From DASWZN01 sp963841635 (GTDB lineage Bacteria; Acidobacteriota; Terriglobia; Bryobacterales; Bryobacteraceae), in the NCBI GenBank assembly GCA_963841635.1, contig CAWJDO010000002.1, positions 2,294,001 to 2,358,000 on the forward strand: a stretch of 64,000 nt of DNA, in the 5' to 3' direction. Below, piece after piece: positions 25,851 through 34,492 of this stretch. Under the pieces are notes generated by a model. The model was not told the origin of the DNA and ran no database searches. It was given only the letters and a program-made list of their open reading frames with translations. Numbering within the stretch: the first letter of the stretch is position 1; each line of letters opens with the position of its first letter. Made by a program: the position numbers and the translations under genes.

Positions 25851-26273
25851 TTACAGCATTTCCGTTTCCGCGAAGAACCACGCGATCTCCGCCCGCGCGG
25901 TCTCGGGTGCGTCCGATCCATGCGTGCAGTTGCGATCAACCGCGGTTCCGAACCGCCGCCGGATGGTGCCTTCGGCTGCATTGGCCGGATTCGTGGCGCC
26001 CATCACCTCGCGCCACTTCGCGATGGCGTCCTCGCGCTCGAGCGCCATCGCGATCACCGGCCCTTCGGTCATAAACTCGACCAGGCCCGCGAAAAACGGC
26101 TTGCCCCGGTGCACGGCGTAAAATCCCTCGGCCGCCGCGCGGCTGAGCCGCAGCATCTTCATCCCGCGGACGCGGAATCCATTCTGTTCGATCAGGGACA
26201 GGATCTCGCCGGCGACGCTCCGCGAGACGGCGTCCGGCTTGATGATAGCGAGCGTTCGTTCGACTTGACTCAT
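25851..26273 (-). CDS. ndk: Nucleoside diphosphate kinase
   Basis: Transfers the gamma phosphate from ATP to NDPs through a phosphohistidine. The 140 residues fit. ERTLAIIKPDAVSR begins the protein, and the catalytic His is in VDRNCTHGSDAPETARAEI (NxxHGSD). It is the last gene of a sucC-sucD-ndk operon: its start overlaps the sucD stop by four bases, linking GTP/ATP exchange to succinyl-CoA synthetase. Confidence 0.95.
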   Translation of the reverse strand: MSQVERTLAIIKPDAVSRSVAGEILSLIEQNGFRVRGMKMLRLSRAAAEGFYAVHRGKPFFAGLVEFMTEGPVIAMALEREDAIAKWREVMGATNPANAAEGTIRRRFGTAVDRNCTHGSDAPETARAEIAWFFAETEML

Positions 26274-27136
26274 AACAGGGATTCGACCTTTTCTCCAATG
26301 TCGGCGGGCGAAGCGCAGACGCGGACGCCGGCGGCTTCAAGCGCCTTGATCTTGTCCGAGGCCTTGCCCGATCCACCGGAGATGATTGCGCCCGCGTGGC
26401 CCATCCGCCGGCCGGGCGGCGCCGTCTGGCCCGCGATGAATCCGACCACCGGCTTCTTCACGTGCTCGCGGATGTAGGCCGCCGCTGTCTCCTCCGCGTT
26501 GCCGCCGATTTCACCGATCATCACGATGGCGTGCGTGTCCTCGTCCTGGTTGAACAACTGGATGGCATCGATGAAATTGGTGCCGATGATCGGATCGCCG
26601 CCGATCCCGATGCAGGTCGATTGGCCGATGCCGCGCCGCGTGAGCTGATCCACCGCCTCGTACGTCAGCGTGCCCGAGCGCGACACCACGCCCACGTGCC
26701 CTTCCTTGTGTATGTGGCCCGGCATGATGCCGGCTTTGCACTTGCCGGGCGAAATGATGCCGGGGCAGTTGGGCCCGATCAGGCGCGTCGCGCGCTCTTT
26801 CAGGTACTGCCACACGCGCACCATATCCAGCGTCGGAATTCCTTCCGTGATGCACACCACCAGCGCGAGCCCCGCGTCGGCGGCCTCCATGATGGTGTCC
26901 GACGCGACCGCCGGCGGCACGAAGATCACCGAGGCATTGGCGCCCGTCGCGGCCACGGCGTCGCGCACCGTGTCGAACACCGGGCGATCCAGATGCGTCT
27001 GGCCGCCCTTGCCCGGCACTACGCCGCCCACGACGTTGGTCCCGTAAGCGATGCACTGCTCGGCGTGGAAAGTCGCCTCCCGTCCGGTGAAGCCCTGGAA
27101 GATCAGGCGCGTGTTGCGATCTACGAGAATGCTCAT
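26270..27136 (-). CDS. sucD: Succinyl-CoA synthetase, alpha subunit
   Basis: The 288-residue alpha subunit of the TCA-cycle ligase that makes ATP or GTP from succinyl-CoA. It has the CoA-binding Rossmann motif GFTGREATFHAEQCIAYG, LIGPNCPGIISPGKCKAGIM, and the active-site His region PGRRMGHAGAIISGG. Stop overlaps the ndk start and the start overlaps the sucC stop, so the three genes are one operon. Confidence 0.96.
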   Translation of the reverse strand: MSILVDRNTRLIFQGFTGREATFHAEQCIAYGTNVVGGVVPGKGGQTHLDRPVFDTVRDAVAATGANASVIFVPPAVASDTIMEAADAGLALVVCITEGIPTLDMVRVWQYLKERATRLIGPNCPGIISPGKCKAGIMPGHIHKEGHVGVVSRSGTLTYEAVDQLTRRGIGQSTCIGIGGDPIIGTNFIDAIQLFNQDEDTHAIVMIGEIGGNAEETAAAYIREHVKKPVVGFIAGQTAPPGRRMGHAGAIISGGSGKASDKIKALEAAGVRVCASPADIGEKVESLL

Positions 27137-28290
27137 TGGGCCAGCCTCACCACTTTCTCCGCGGCGTCCTTCATGCCCTGCGCCACCGTGAAATCGAGCC
27201 CGGAATCCGTCAGGATCCGGCGGCCCGCCTCCACGTTGGTGCCCTCCATGCGAACTACCACCGGAACGCGGATCTTCAACTCGAGCGCCGCGGCTACCAC
27301 GCCCGTGGCCAGCGTGTCGCAGCGCAGGATGCCGCCGAAGATGTTGATCAGCACGGCGCGCACGCTGTGGTCCGAGAGCAGGATGCGGAAAGCGTTCTTG
27401 ATCTGGTCCGCGCTGGCCCCGCCCCCGACGTCCAGGAAATTCGCCGGACTGCCGCCCGCGTACTTGATAATGTCCATGGTCGCCATAGCCAGTCCCGCGC
27501 CGTTCACCATGCAGCCGACCGTGCCATCGAGCTTGATGTAGTTCAGGCCGAAGCGCGAGGCGTCCACTTCGAGCGGATCTTCCTCGTTGAGGTCGCGCAA
27601 CTCGAGCAGGTCTTTGTGGCGGTAGAGCGCGTTGTCGTCCAGGTTGATCTTGGCGTCCAGCGCGTAGACCTTCCCCTGGCGCGTGAGGATGAAAGGATTG
27701 ATCTCGGCGAGAGAGGCGTCGATGGCCTCGCAGGCGCGGGCCAGGGCCATCATGGCCGCCGCGGCGGCGCCGGCGCTTGCCGCCGGAATCCCAATGCCGA
27801 AGGCCAGCTTGCGGGCCTGGAACGGCGCCAGCCCGAAGCCGGGCTCCATCGGTTCCTTGAGTATCGCCTCGGGATGCTGCGCCGCGACCTCCTCTATCTC
27901 GACGCCGCCCGCGGCCGACGCCATGAACACCGGTTTGCCCACGTTGCGGTCGAGCACGATGCCGAGGTAGAGTTCGCGCTCGATGGGCAGCGTCTCCTCG
28001 ATCAGGACGCGGTGGACGACGCGCCCCTCGGGCCCGGTCTGATGCGTCACCAGGCGCATGCCCAGCATCTTGCGGGCTATCTCGGCCGCGTCCGTATTGT
28101 CCTTGGCGATCTTCACGCCGCCGCCTTTTCCGCGTCCGCCGGCGTGAATCTGCGCCTTGACGACGGCCGTTCCGCCGATCTTCTTCGCCGCCGCGTCGGC
28201 CTCGTCCGGTGTGCGGGCTACCTCTCCGCGCGGCACCGGCACGCCGTACTGCGCGAGAATGGCCTTGGCCTGGTATTCGTGGATTTTCAT
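27133..28290 (-). CDS. sucC: Succinyl-CoA synthetase, beta subunit
   Basis: The 385-residue beta subunit with the ATP-grasp domain at the N-terminus (MKIHEYQAKAILAQYGVPVP, VVKAQIHAGGRGKGGGVKIA) and the C-terminal ligase domain (VNGAGLAMATMDIIKYAGG, FLDVGGGASADQIKNAFRI, FGGILRCDTLATGVVAA). First gene of the sucC-sucD-ndk operon. It is divergent from trpD with 74 bases between the starts, so both promoters share that gap. Confidence 0.96.
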   Translation of the reverse strand: MKIHEYQAKAILAQYGVPVPRGEVARTPDEADAAAKKIGGTAVVKAQIHAGGRGKGGGVKIAKDNTDAAEIARKMLGMRLVTHQTGPEGRVVHRVLIEETLPIERELYLGIVLDRNVGKPVFMASAAGGVEIEEVAAQHPEAILKEPMEPGFGLAPFQARKLAFGIGIPAASAGAAAAAMMALARACEAIDASLAEINPFILTRQGKVYALDAKINLDDNALYRHKDLLELRDLNEEDPLEVDASRFGLNYIKLDGTVGCMVNGAGLAMATMDIIKYAGGSPANFLDVGGGASADQIKNAFRILLSDHSVRAVLINIFGGILRCDTLATGVVAAALELKIRVPVVVRMEGTNVEAGRRILTDSGLDFTVAQGMKDAAEKVVRLAQ

Positions 28291-28364
28291 GGCGCTTATG
28301 TTAGGATGGGCGATCAGCCGACAGCCGCGCTAGCCGCCGGCCGCCAACCATTTCCGACTATAAC

Positions 28365-29378
28365 ATGTCACTTATCCCGTACCTTCACCGTGCAGTCAGG
28401 CGCGAGGACCTGGACGCCGCGGCCGCCGAGGAAGCCATGGAAGTCATTCTTGGCGGGCGCGCGTCCACGCCGCAGATTGCCGCATTCCTGGTCGCGCTGC
28501 GCATGAAGGGCGAGACCGCGGACGAGCTCATCGGCTTCGCCCGCGCCATGCGCGCACACGCCAGCCACGTGCCGGCCGATCTCGAGGGCGGGCCGCTTCT
28601 CGATACCTGCGGCACGGGCGGCGACGCGCGCGGCACGTTCAACATCTCGACCATCGCGGCGTTCGTGGTGGCCGGCGCCGGAGTCCGCGTTGCCAAGCAC
28701 GGCAACCGCTCCATTTCGAGCCGTTGCGGCAGCGCCGACGTGCTCGAGCGGCTGGGCGTCCGTGTTGCGGTGGAGGCGGACCAGGCCGCGCGCGCCATCC
28801 GCGAGGTCGGCATCGGATTCCTTTTCGCGCCGGCGTTTCATCCCGCCACGAAGCACGCGCATGCGGCGCGCCTCGAACTGAAGATGCGCACGATTTTCAA
28901 CCTGCTCGGCCCCCTGACTAACCCTGCGGGCGCGACGGCGCAACTGGCGGGCGCGCCGTCGGAAGACGCCGCGCGTCTCATCGCGGACGCGCTGGCGGCG
29001 CTCGGACTGGAGCGCGGGTTCGTGGTCCACGGCTCGGACGGCCTGGACGAGATCACCATCACCGGGCCGACGCTCGCCTACGAAATCGCGAAAGGGCAGG
29101 TGACCCGGCGCACGCTCACGCCTGAGGATTTCGGCGTCGCTCCAGCCCCGCTTGAAGAGTTGCAGGGAGGCGATCCGGACGAGAACTGCGAGATTGCGCG
29201 TTCGATCCTGGCCGGCGCGCGCGGTCCCAAACGCGACGTGGTGCTGGTGAACGCCGCGGCAGCCCTGGTGGTAGCCGGGCGCGCGACGAGCTTAGCCGAG
29301 GGAATGAAGGTTGCGGCCGAATCGATCGACAGCGCAGCGGCCCGGCACAAGCTGGAGCAATTAGCGGCGTTTTCGTAA
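28365..29378 (+). CDS. trpD: Anthranilate phosphoribosyltransferase
   Basis: Second step of tryptophan synthesis, anthranilate plus PRPP. The 337 residues show the family motifs LLDTCGTGGDARGTFNIST (PRPP diphosphate loop), VAKHGNRSISSRCGSADVLE, FAPAFHPATKHAHAARLEL and FNLLGPLTNPAGATAQLAGA. No other trp gene lies in the window. The gene ends close to double-hairpin repeat copy 3. Confidence 0.95.
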   Translation: MSLIPYLHRAVRREDLDAAAAEEAMEVILGGRASTPQIAAFLVALRMKGETADELIGFARAMRAHASHVPADLEGGPLLDTCGTGGDARGTFNISTIAAFVVAGAGVRVAKHGNRSISSRCGSADVLERLGVRVAVEADQAARAIREVGIGFLFAPAFHPATKHAHAARLELKMRTIFNLLGPLTNPAGATAQLAGAPSEDAARLIADALAALGLERGFVVHGSDGLDEITITGPTLAYEIAKGQVTRRTLTPEDFGVAPAPLEELQGGDPDENCEIARSILAGARGPKRDVVLVNAAAALVVAGRATSLAEGMKVAAESIDSAAARHKLEQLAAFS

Positions 29379-29384
29379 AGCCAC

Positions 29385-29427
29385 GTGGGGCAGGCGTCCA
29401 CGCCTGCAGCGCGTCTCCAGACCCGCC
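29385..29427. repeat. Double-hairpin dispersed repeat, copy 3
   Basis: GCAGGCGTCCACGCCTGC followed by GCGCGTCTCCAGACCCGC, the second stem with one mismatch. It lies seven bases past the trpD stop, between convergent genes. Confidence 0.85.
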
Positions 29428-29431
29428 CGTC

Positions 29432-29812
29432 CTAAGGCGTCCCGGCGTGCCTCTTCAAAATGAGAGGCAGGTTCTGCGACAGCGCCGAACGGGCCAGCAC
29501 CATGTCGCAGCCGGTTTCGTGCGCCTTCATCTTCAATTCCCCCTGCACGTGCGACAGGTAGCCGATCAGGCTGATCGATTTGAGCTCCGCCGTGGCCTTC
29601 AGCTTCGAGATGACCTTCAGCGGCTGCATGGCGGCGAAGTTCAGATCGAAGATGATCAGGGAGGGTTTCTCAACCCTGGCCTTCTCCAGCAGTTCCTTGT
29701 CGTTCTTGATGAATTCCACCAGCAGGCCTGCGCGCTTGGCGGCGTCGGCGAGTTTCACCGTGAAGAACAGGTCCTCTACCGCGGCCAGTATTTTCTTAGG
29801 CTGTTTCTGCAT
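29432..29812 (-). CDS. Divergent single-domain receiver-like protein
   Basis: A 126-residue protein laid out like a CheY receiver. Strand 3 ends in LIIFDLNFAAMQPLKVISKL (the phosphoacceptor-type Asp), but strand 1 ends ILAAVEDLFF with only part of the acidic pocket, and the conserved Lys is Arg (DMVLARSAL). It has no output domain. Start set at MQKQPKKIL because the in-frame ATG upstream (29842) gives an unlike extension. Similar in size to the protein at 5820-6179. Confidence 0.6.
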   Translation of the reverse strand: MQKQPKKILAAVEDLFFTVKLADAAKRAGLLVEFIKNDKELLEKARVEKPSLIIFDLNFAAMQPLKVISKLKATAELKSISLIGYLSHVQGELKMKAHETGCDMVLARSALSQNLPLILKRHAGTP

Positions 29813-29998
29813 ACGGAATCGCCAGACAGAGGCTCCTCGCACCCAGTTGCTGCAAAAGTTTCAGTACGGCTGAATACTCCGGGGGGTAAGCTTTATCGTA
29901 GCCTGTTTGAGTAAGTGCGTGCAAGGTGCCGCCGAGGCGGGCGCTGCTGCGCCCGTGCCTGCGGCCTCCGCGCCGGCGCGGACGAGCCGTTCCCTCGG

Positions 29999-30385
29999 TT
30001 AGTGCAGGACTCGGAAGCCCTCCGTCTGTTGAGCATCGAAATACGCCTTGCCATCCTGGGGCGAAAAAAGTGTCTTGATCTCGCCCCGGTCACCGAGAGG
30101 CTGCACCACCATAAACAACCCGGGCGTACCTGCCGTCTCCTCCCAATAGACCAGAACGTCTCCGTTGTCGCGCTCCTTCACGTAGGTCCCCGGGAGATTC
30201 CAGGCCGCACGCCGTCCCACCTCACGCCCCATCGCAAGATAGTCGTCCACCGTCATCACGCCTGGAATGTCCGCCGCGGGCATCATGCAGTGGTGCAGGA
30301 AGTGCCACACCGCATTCGCATCGAAGCGATCCCCGCCCCGCGTGAAGCCAATAATGTTGGTCAGCACAACCGCGACTTGTGACAT
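29999..30385 (-). CDS. Hypothetical protein, 128 residues
   Basis: I do not recognise the family. The protein is soluble with no signal and contains a central YVKERDNGDVLVYWEETAG that suggests a beta-rich fold, and HFLHHCMMPAADIPG near residue 40. I use ATG 30385 (MSQVAVVLTN), and the upstream ATG at 30412 is less likely. Neighbours are a receiver-like protein and a DnaC-like ATPase; no operon link is visible. Confidence 0.5.
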   Translation of the reverse strand: MSQVAVVLTNIIGFTRGGDRFDANAVWHFLHHCMMPAADIPGVMTVDDYLAMGREVGRRAAWNLPGTYVKERDNGDVLVYWEETAGTPGLFMVVQPLGDRGEIKTLFSPQDGKAYFDAQQTEGFRVLH

Positions 30386-30448
30386 GAACACCCCTCGCCG
30401 CCAATTATACAAGGGCGAAGCGAGGCATTCCGATTCGGCCGGCCGCCG

Positions 30449-31204
30449 CTACTTCCGCTTCAGCCGGTAGTCTCCCACCGCCGGCATGCGGATCACGTCG
30501 CACATCTCGAACAGGCGCGAGCGCGCTCGTTCGCCGATGCGCTCCGCCAGCGTGGTGCGATATTCGGGATGCGGCATCCCGGGGATGCGCCGCACCACGT
30601 CGTCGCCGGCGTCCGGGTCCACCAGGTTTGTGGTCGCGATGAGCGCCTTCTGGTTATTGCAGCGGTGGGTGACGATGGCCGTCACGGTATCCTCGATCCA
30701 ACCGATCACGCGGTGCGAGCCCAGGTCGTCGAGCAGAAGCACGGGTACGTCCAGGCAGGTCTGGTAGGCTTGGCGGTCCTCCGGCGCGGCGTCGGAATCG
30801 TACCCCGAGCGGACGCGCTCGAGCAGGTTGATGTAGTCGTAATAGGCGCCCTCGAAGCCACGCGCCATCAGCCTGCGGAGCACCGCGATGGCCAGGTGCG
30901 TCTTGCCGGTGCCGGTGGGACCGATGAACAGCAGGCCGGGTTTGGGGACGAACGGGAACTCCCGCGCGTAGGCCGAGACCTTCAGCATGACTGCCTCGAG
31001 CGCTCGCGCCGGCCCCGGCTCCGCCGGAAGAATGAAGCTCTCGAGCGCGGCGTTGCGGTACAGCGGCGGGATGCGCGCGCCGCCTTCCAGGTCGCGGGGC
31101 GCTTCGGTCGTCGTGCAATCGCACGCCTCGGCGGCCGAGATCCCGTCGCGCTCGATGACCCGCCAGCCCGAGCCGCCGCACTTCTCGCAAGCCATAGGAC
31201 TCAT
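30449..31204 (-). CDS. DnaC-like AAA+ ATPase
   Basis: A 251-residue ATPase of the DnaC/DnaI/IstB group (helicase loaders and their relatives). Walker A is GLLFIGPTGTGKTHLAIAVL, Walker B is VPVLLLDDLGSHRV, with an arginine finger-like segment near the end (ERIGERARSRLFEM). A small zinc-ribbon-like module comes first (CEKCGGSGW, then CDC). It is not an IS gene: no transposase lies beside it. It probably loads DnaB at the origin or restart forks. Confidence 0.75.
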   Translation of the reverse strand: MSPMACEKCGGSGWRVIERDGISAAEACDCTTTEAPRDLEGGARIPPLYRNAALESFILPAEPGPARALEAVMLKVSAYAREFPFVPKPGLLFIGPTGTGKTHLAIAVLRRLMARGFEGAYYDYINLLERVRSGYDSDAAPEDRQAYQTCLDVPVLLLDDLGSHRVIGWIEDTVTAIVTHRCNNQKALIATTNLVDPDAGDDVVRRIPGMPHPEYRTTLAERIGERARSRLFEMCDVIRMPAVGDYRLKRK

Positions 31205-31269
31205 TATGCACAAAATGTTGTTGGAGGGCGGGCTTCAGCCGCTTACTGACGCGCGCGGTTCCGTGCCGG

Positions 31270-31299
31270 CACCGAGCCGCGACCGTGAGGGAGCGGACC
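31270..31299. repeat. GAGCGG dispersed repeat
   Basis: CACCGAGCCGCGACCGTGAG followed by GGAGCGGACC. Same family as 13346, 39647 and 42241. It separates the DnaC-like gene from the sensor kinase. Confidence 0.7.
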
Positions 31300-31313
31300 T
31301 GGCAGCGAGCGCT

Positions 31314-32903
31314 CTAGTCCCGGTCCAGAACGTCCCGAACCTTCTCGGACAGGGCGTGGTGGCTGAACGGCTTGGCAAGAAACTCCACGTCGGCTTCGAG
31401 AACGCCATGGTGGACGATCGCGTTCTCGGTGTAGCCGGACAGGTACAGCACCTTCATCCCGGGCCGCGTCGGGACCAGTTGCGCGGCCAGCTGCCGGCCG
31501 CTCATATGCGGCATAATCACGTCGGTCAGCAGCATATGGATCGTGCCTTCGTACCGCCGGCTGACTTCCAGGGCCTCTTCCGGGTCGGCTGCTTTGAGAA
31601 TCCGGTACCCTTGCCGCTTCAACATCTCGGCGATCAGTTCGCGCACACCCTTCTCGTCCTCGACCAGCAAGATGGTCTCGACACCTTGCCGGGGAGCGGC
31701 GCCCTGGACATAATCGCCCGAGTTGGCGGCCTCGTCGACCCTGGGGAAATAGATCTTGAAGGTCGATCCCCGACCCGGCTCGCTGTAAACCCAAATATCG
31801 CCGCCGCTCTGTTTCACGGTGCCGTAGACGGTGGCGAGGCCGAGACCGGTTCCCTTGCCCTGCTCCTTGGTCGTGAAGAACGGCTCGAAGATGTGGCGCC
31901 TGGTTTCGGCGTCCATCCCGTGCCCGGTGTCGCTGACCGCGATCAGCACGTAGTCGCCCGGCTGGACGCCGAGATGCGTTCGGGCGTAGTTTTCGTCGAG
32001 GTGGGCCACCGCGGTTTCGATGGTCAGCTTGCCGCCATCGGGCATGGCGTCGCGGGCGTTGATCACGAGGTTGAAAATGATCTGCTCCAACTGTCCGGGA
32101 TCGGCCTTGATATTGCCCACACCAGCGCCCAGACTCAGGGTCAGCGCGATGTCTTCGCCGATCAGCCGGCGCAACATCCGGTCGGCGCCGCGAAGCAGCT
32201 CGTTGGCTTCGAGCACTCGCGGGCGCATCACCTGGCGGCGGCTGAAAGCGAGCAACTGGCCCGTGAGGGCGCCGGCGCGCTCGGCAGCCTTGGCGACCTC
32301 CTCGGCATAGTCGCGCAAGGGATCCTGGAGCGACAGGCCGTCGAGCAGCATGCGGTCGTAGCCGGAGATGATCGTCAGCATGTTGTTGAAGTCGTGCGCC
32401 ACCCCACCGGCGAGGCGGCCGACCGCTTCCATCTTCTGCGCGTGGAGCAATTGATCTTCGAGATGCTTCCGCTGCGTGATGTCGCTGATGAAGGCGATGG
32501 CGAACGGGCCCTCGTCGGTCTGGATGTGGCTGAGGCTGACCTCGACCGGGAATTCAGCGCCGTCCTTGCGCCGGCCGGCCAATTCCATGCCGGTACCCAT
32601 GGGCCGGACGCGCGGGCTGGCGAAGTACCCGTCGCGGTGGTTCACGTGCCCCGCCCGGGCTCCCAGCGGCAGCAGCTTTTCAACCGTTTCGCCCAGTAGC
32701 TCGCTGCGGGTGTAACCAAACATCTCTTCCATTCTGGCGTTCGCAAGAACAATGCGACCGTGAGGGTCTACGCTCAGAATGGCCTGGGCCGCCGACTCCA
32801 GCAGTGCCCCCAGAAGTTTGTTGTGAGACTGCAGGTAGAGTTCCAGGTCTTTGCGCGTCGCGGCGCCTGAACCGGGGTTTCCGCCCTGCCCCTCTATATC
32901 CAT
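31314..32903 (-). CDS. Hybrid sensor histidine kinase (PAS-HisKA-HATPase-REC)
   Basis: A soluble 529-residue protein with no transmembrane segment. One PAS domain (residues about 25-145, GRIVLANARMEEMFGYTRSE), then the HisKA domain with phosphoacceptor His in GGVAHDFNNMLTIISGYDR (near residue 170), the ATPase domain (NLVINARDAMPDGGKL, SDTGHGMD, GKGTGLGLATVYG) and a C-terminal receiver (LLVEDEKGVREL, LLTDVIMPHMSG). Start at ATG 32903 with AAGGGG six bases upstream. It lies 33 bases downstream of a separate response regulator on the same strand, probably in one operon. Confidence 0.9.
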   Translation of the reverse strand: MDIEGQGGNPGSGAATRKDLELYLQSHNKLLGALLESAAQAILSVDPHGRIVLANARMEEMFGYTRSELLGETVEKLLPLGARAGHVNHRDGYFASPRVRPMGTGMELAGRRKDGAEFPVEVSLSHIQTDEGPFAIAFISDITQRKHLEDQLLHAQKMEAVGRLAGGVAHDFNNMLTIISGYDRMLLDGLSLQDPLRDYAEEVAKAAERAGALTGQLLAFSRRQVMRPRVLEANELLRGADRMLRRLIGEDIALTLSLGAGVGNIKADPGQLEQIIFNLVINARDAMPDGGKLTIETAVAHLDENYARTHLGVQPGDYVLIAVSDTGHGMDAETRRHIFEPFFTTKEQGKGTGLGLATVYGTVKQSGGDIWVYSEPGRGSTFKIYFPRVDEAANSGDYVQGAAPRQGVETILLVEDEKGVRELIAEMLKRQGYRILKAADPEEALEVSRRYEGTIHMLLTDVIMPHMSGRQLAAQLVPTRPGMKVLYLSGYTENAIVHHGVLEADVEFLAKPFSHHALSEKVRDVLDRD

Positions 32904-32936
32904 AAAAAGCCCCTTACCGCTCGCCACTCAATGATC

Positions 32937-33350
32937 TCATTCTCCCTTGCACCCGGCGGAAAATGCAAGCGGAGGAACGGGAGGCGTGCGCTGGCGGGCC
33001 TTCCGCAGAGCTTTGTCGACGGCGCGCATCAAATCGGACGATGAGAATGGCTTCCCGAGGAAGGGGATGCCGCGAGGCAGTTGGCCGGCCGGTATGCTGC
33101 CGGACATGAGCATGACGGAAGACGAAGGGGAGAGACGCCGGATCCGTTTTGCCAGTTCCGGCCCTCCCATCCCAGGCATAACTACGTCGGTCAGAATCAG
33201 ATCGAAGCCTCCTGCCGCCGCTACGATTTCTAGCGCCCGTTGCGGCTCGGGCGCAGTCGTGGTCTCGTATCCCGCTCTGTCGAGAATGCCCGCCACCACC
33301 AGCAGTACCTGGGGCTCGTCATCCACTACCAGAATCTTCGCCTTAGCCAC
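32937..33350 (-). CDS. Single-domain response regulator (CheY-like)
   Basis: A 137-residue receiver with intact features: ILVVDDEPQVLLVV (acidic pair), LILTDVVMPGMGGPELAKRI (phosphoacceptor Asp), VMLMSGS (Ser/Thr) and FLGKPFSSSDLMRAV (Lys). No output domain; it ends in a Pro-rich tail. The start is GTG 33350, with AAGGGA just upstream, preferred over the TTG at 33413. Transcribed ahead of the hybrid kinase at 31314-32903 and likely its phosphotransfer partner. Confidence 0.85.
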   Translation of the reverse strand: MAKAKILVVDDEPQVLLVVAGILDRAGYETTTAPEPQRALEIVAAAGGFDLILTDVVMPGMGGPELAKRIRRLSPSSSVMLMSGSIPAGQLPRGIPFLGKPFSSSDLMRAVDKALRKARQRTPPVPPLAFSAGCKGE

Positions 33351-33595
33351 TTCGTCCCTTTCGACACACCTGTATCCGGGCCGTTCCTGGTTGGAAAGCC
33401 CCTCTTTGAACAAGAATCTCGGTTAGTGTTTAGATTCCCCGCCCGCCGCGCCGCACCAACTTTAATGACTCGAACTTGCCGGCCGGAAAGGCACGGTTCG
33501 CCTGGCCTTTGTTCCAGGTCCTGGGCTTTGTTCCAGGTGATGACCTGGCCGATCTTCCGATGTGGCCACGAGGCGCACGGGCGCATCCTGGAGAC

Positions 33596-34492
33596 ATGGA
33601 ACAAGGACTGACGGATCTTTCGAATGCGATTGCCGGCGCCGTGGCCAAGGCGGGCGGCGCGGTGGTGGCCGTGAATGCACGGCAGCGGACGGCGTCGAGC
33701 GGGGTGCTCTGGAAGCCGGGCGTGATCGTCACGGCCGAGCATACCGTGCGGCGCGACGAGGAGATCACGGTTACCCTGGCCGGCGGCAACACGGTGGCCG
33801 CCACGCTGGCGGGCCGCGACGCGGGGACCGACCTGGCGGTATTGAAGGCCGACTGCGGCGAGGTGACGGCGATCGAGCCGGCGCCGGCCGAGGAACTGCG
33901 CGCGGGACAGATCGCGCTGGTGGTGGGGCGGGGAATCGACACCGGCGTGAACGCATCCATGGGCGTGGTGAGCGCGGTGGCCGGGCCCTGGCGCACCTGG
34001 CGCGGTGGGATGCTCGACCGCTTCATCCGGCTGGACGCCTCGCTCTACCCCGGCTCTTCCGGCGGCGCGGTCGTAAATGCGGACGGGCGGGCGGTCGGCA
34101 TCGCGACCGGCGGACTCTCACGCATCGCCGGCATTGCGATTCCCCTCTCGACGGTGGGACGCATCGCGGAGCAACTCCTGGCGACGGGCCGCGTCTCGCG
34201 CGGGTACCTCGGTGTGGGCCTGCAGCCCGTGGTTCTTTCCGGCGGCAAGACGCGGGGCCTGATCGCGCTGAGCGTTGAACCCGGCGGGCCGGCGGATCGG
34301 GCGGGCCTGCTGGTGGGCGACATCATCACCGCGATCGACGGCAAGCCGGTGGCGGACACCGACGACGTGCAGGCCGCGCTCGGCACCGAGGCGGTGGGGC
34401 GGAGGCTCGAGTTGTCGCTGGTCCGCGGCGGCGCGCCGGCTACGGTCGCGGCGACGGCGGGCGAACGGCCGCGAAGAGAGGACACCAAATGA
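33596..34492 (+). CDS. HtrA-like S1C serine protease with PDZ domain
   Basis: A 298-residue trypsin-fold protease with one PDZ domain. The triad is visible: His in VIVTAEHTVRRDE, Asp in GTDLAVLKAD, Ser in YPGSSGGAVVNADGRAVGIA. The PDZ domain occupies residues about 190-285 (GYLGVGLQPVV, AGLLVGDIITAIDGKPVADT). No signal peptide or membrane anchor is seen, unlike DegP/HtrA, so it should be cytoplasmic. Start ATG 33596 follows TGGAG, and the longer frame to 33476 is dispensable. It overlaps the next protease gene by four bases. Confidence 0.85.
   Translation: MEQGLTDLSNAIAGAVAKAGGAVVAVNARQRTASSGVLWKPGVIVTAEHTVRRDEEITVTLAGGNTVAATLAGRDAGTDLAVLKADCGEVTAIEPAPAEELRAGQIALVVGRGIDTGVNASMGVVSAVAGPWRTWRGGMLDRFIRLDASLYPGSSGGAVVNADGRAVGIATGGLSRIAGIAIPLSTVGRIAEQLLATGRVSRGYLGVGLQPVVLSGGKTRGLIALSVEPGGPADRAGLLVGDIITAIDGKPVADTDDVQAALGTEAVGRRLELSLVRGGAPATVAATAGERPRREDTK

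Noticed and set aside
30987..32699. 570-residue plus-strand frame opposite the hybrid kinase
   Set aside because: Shadow of PAS/HisKA/HATPase codons, no motif.
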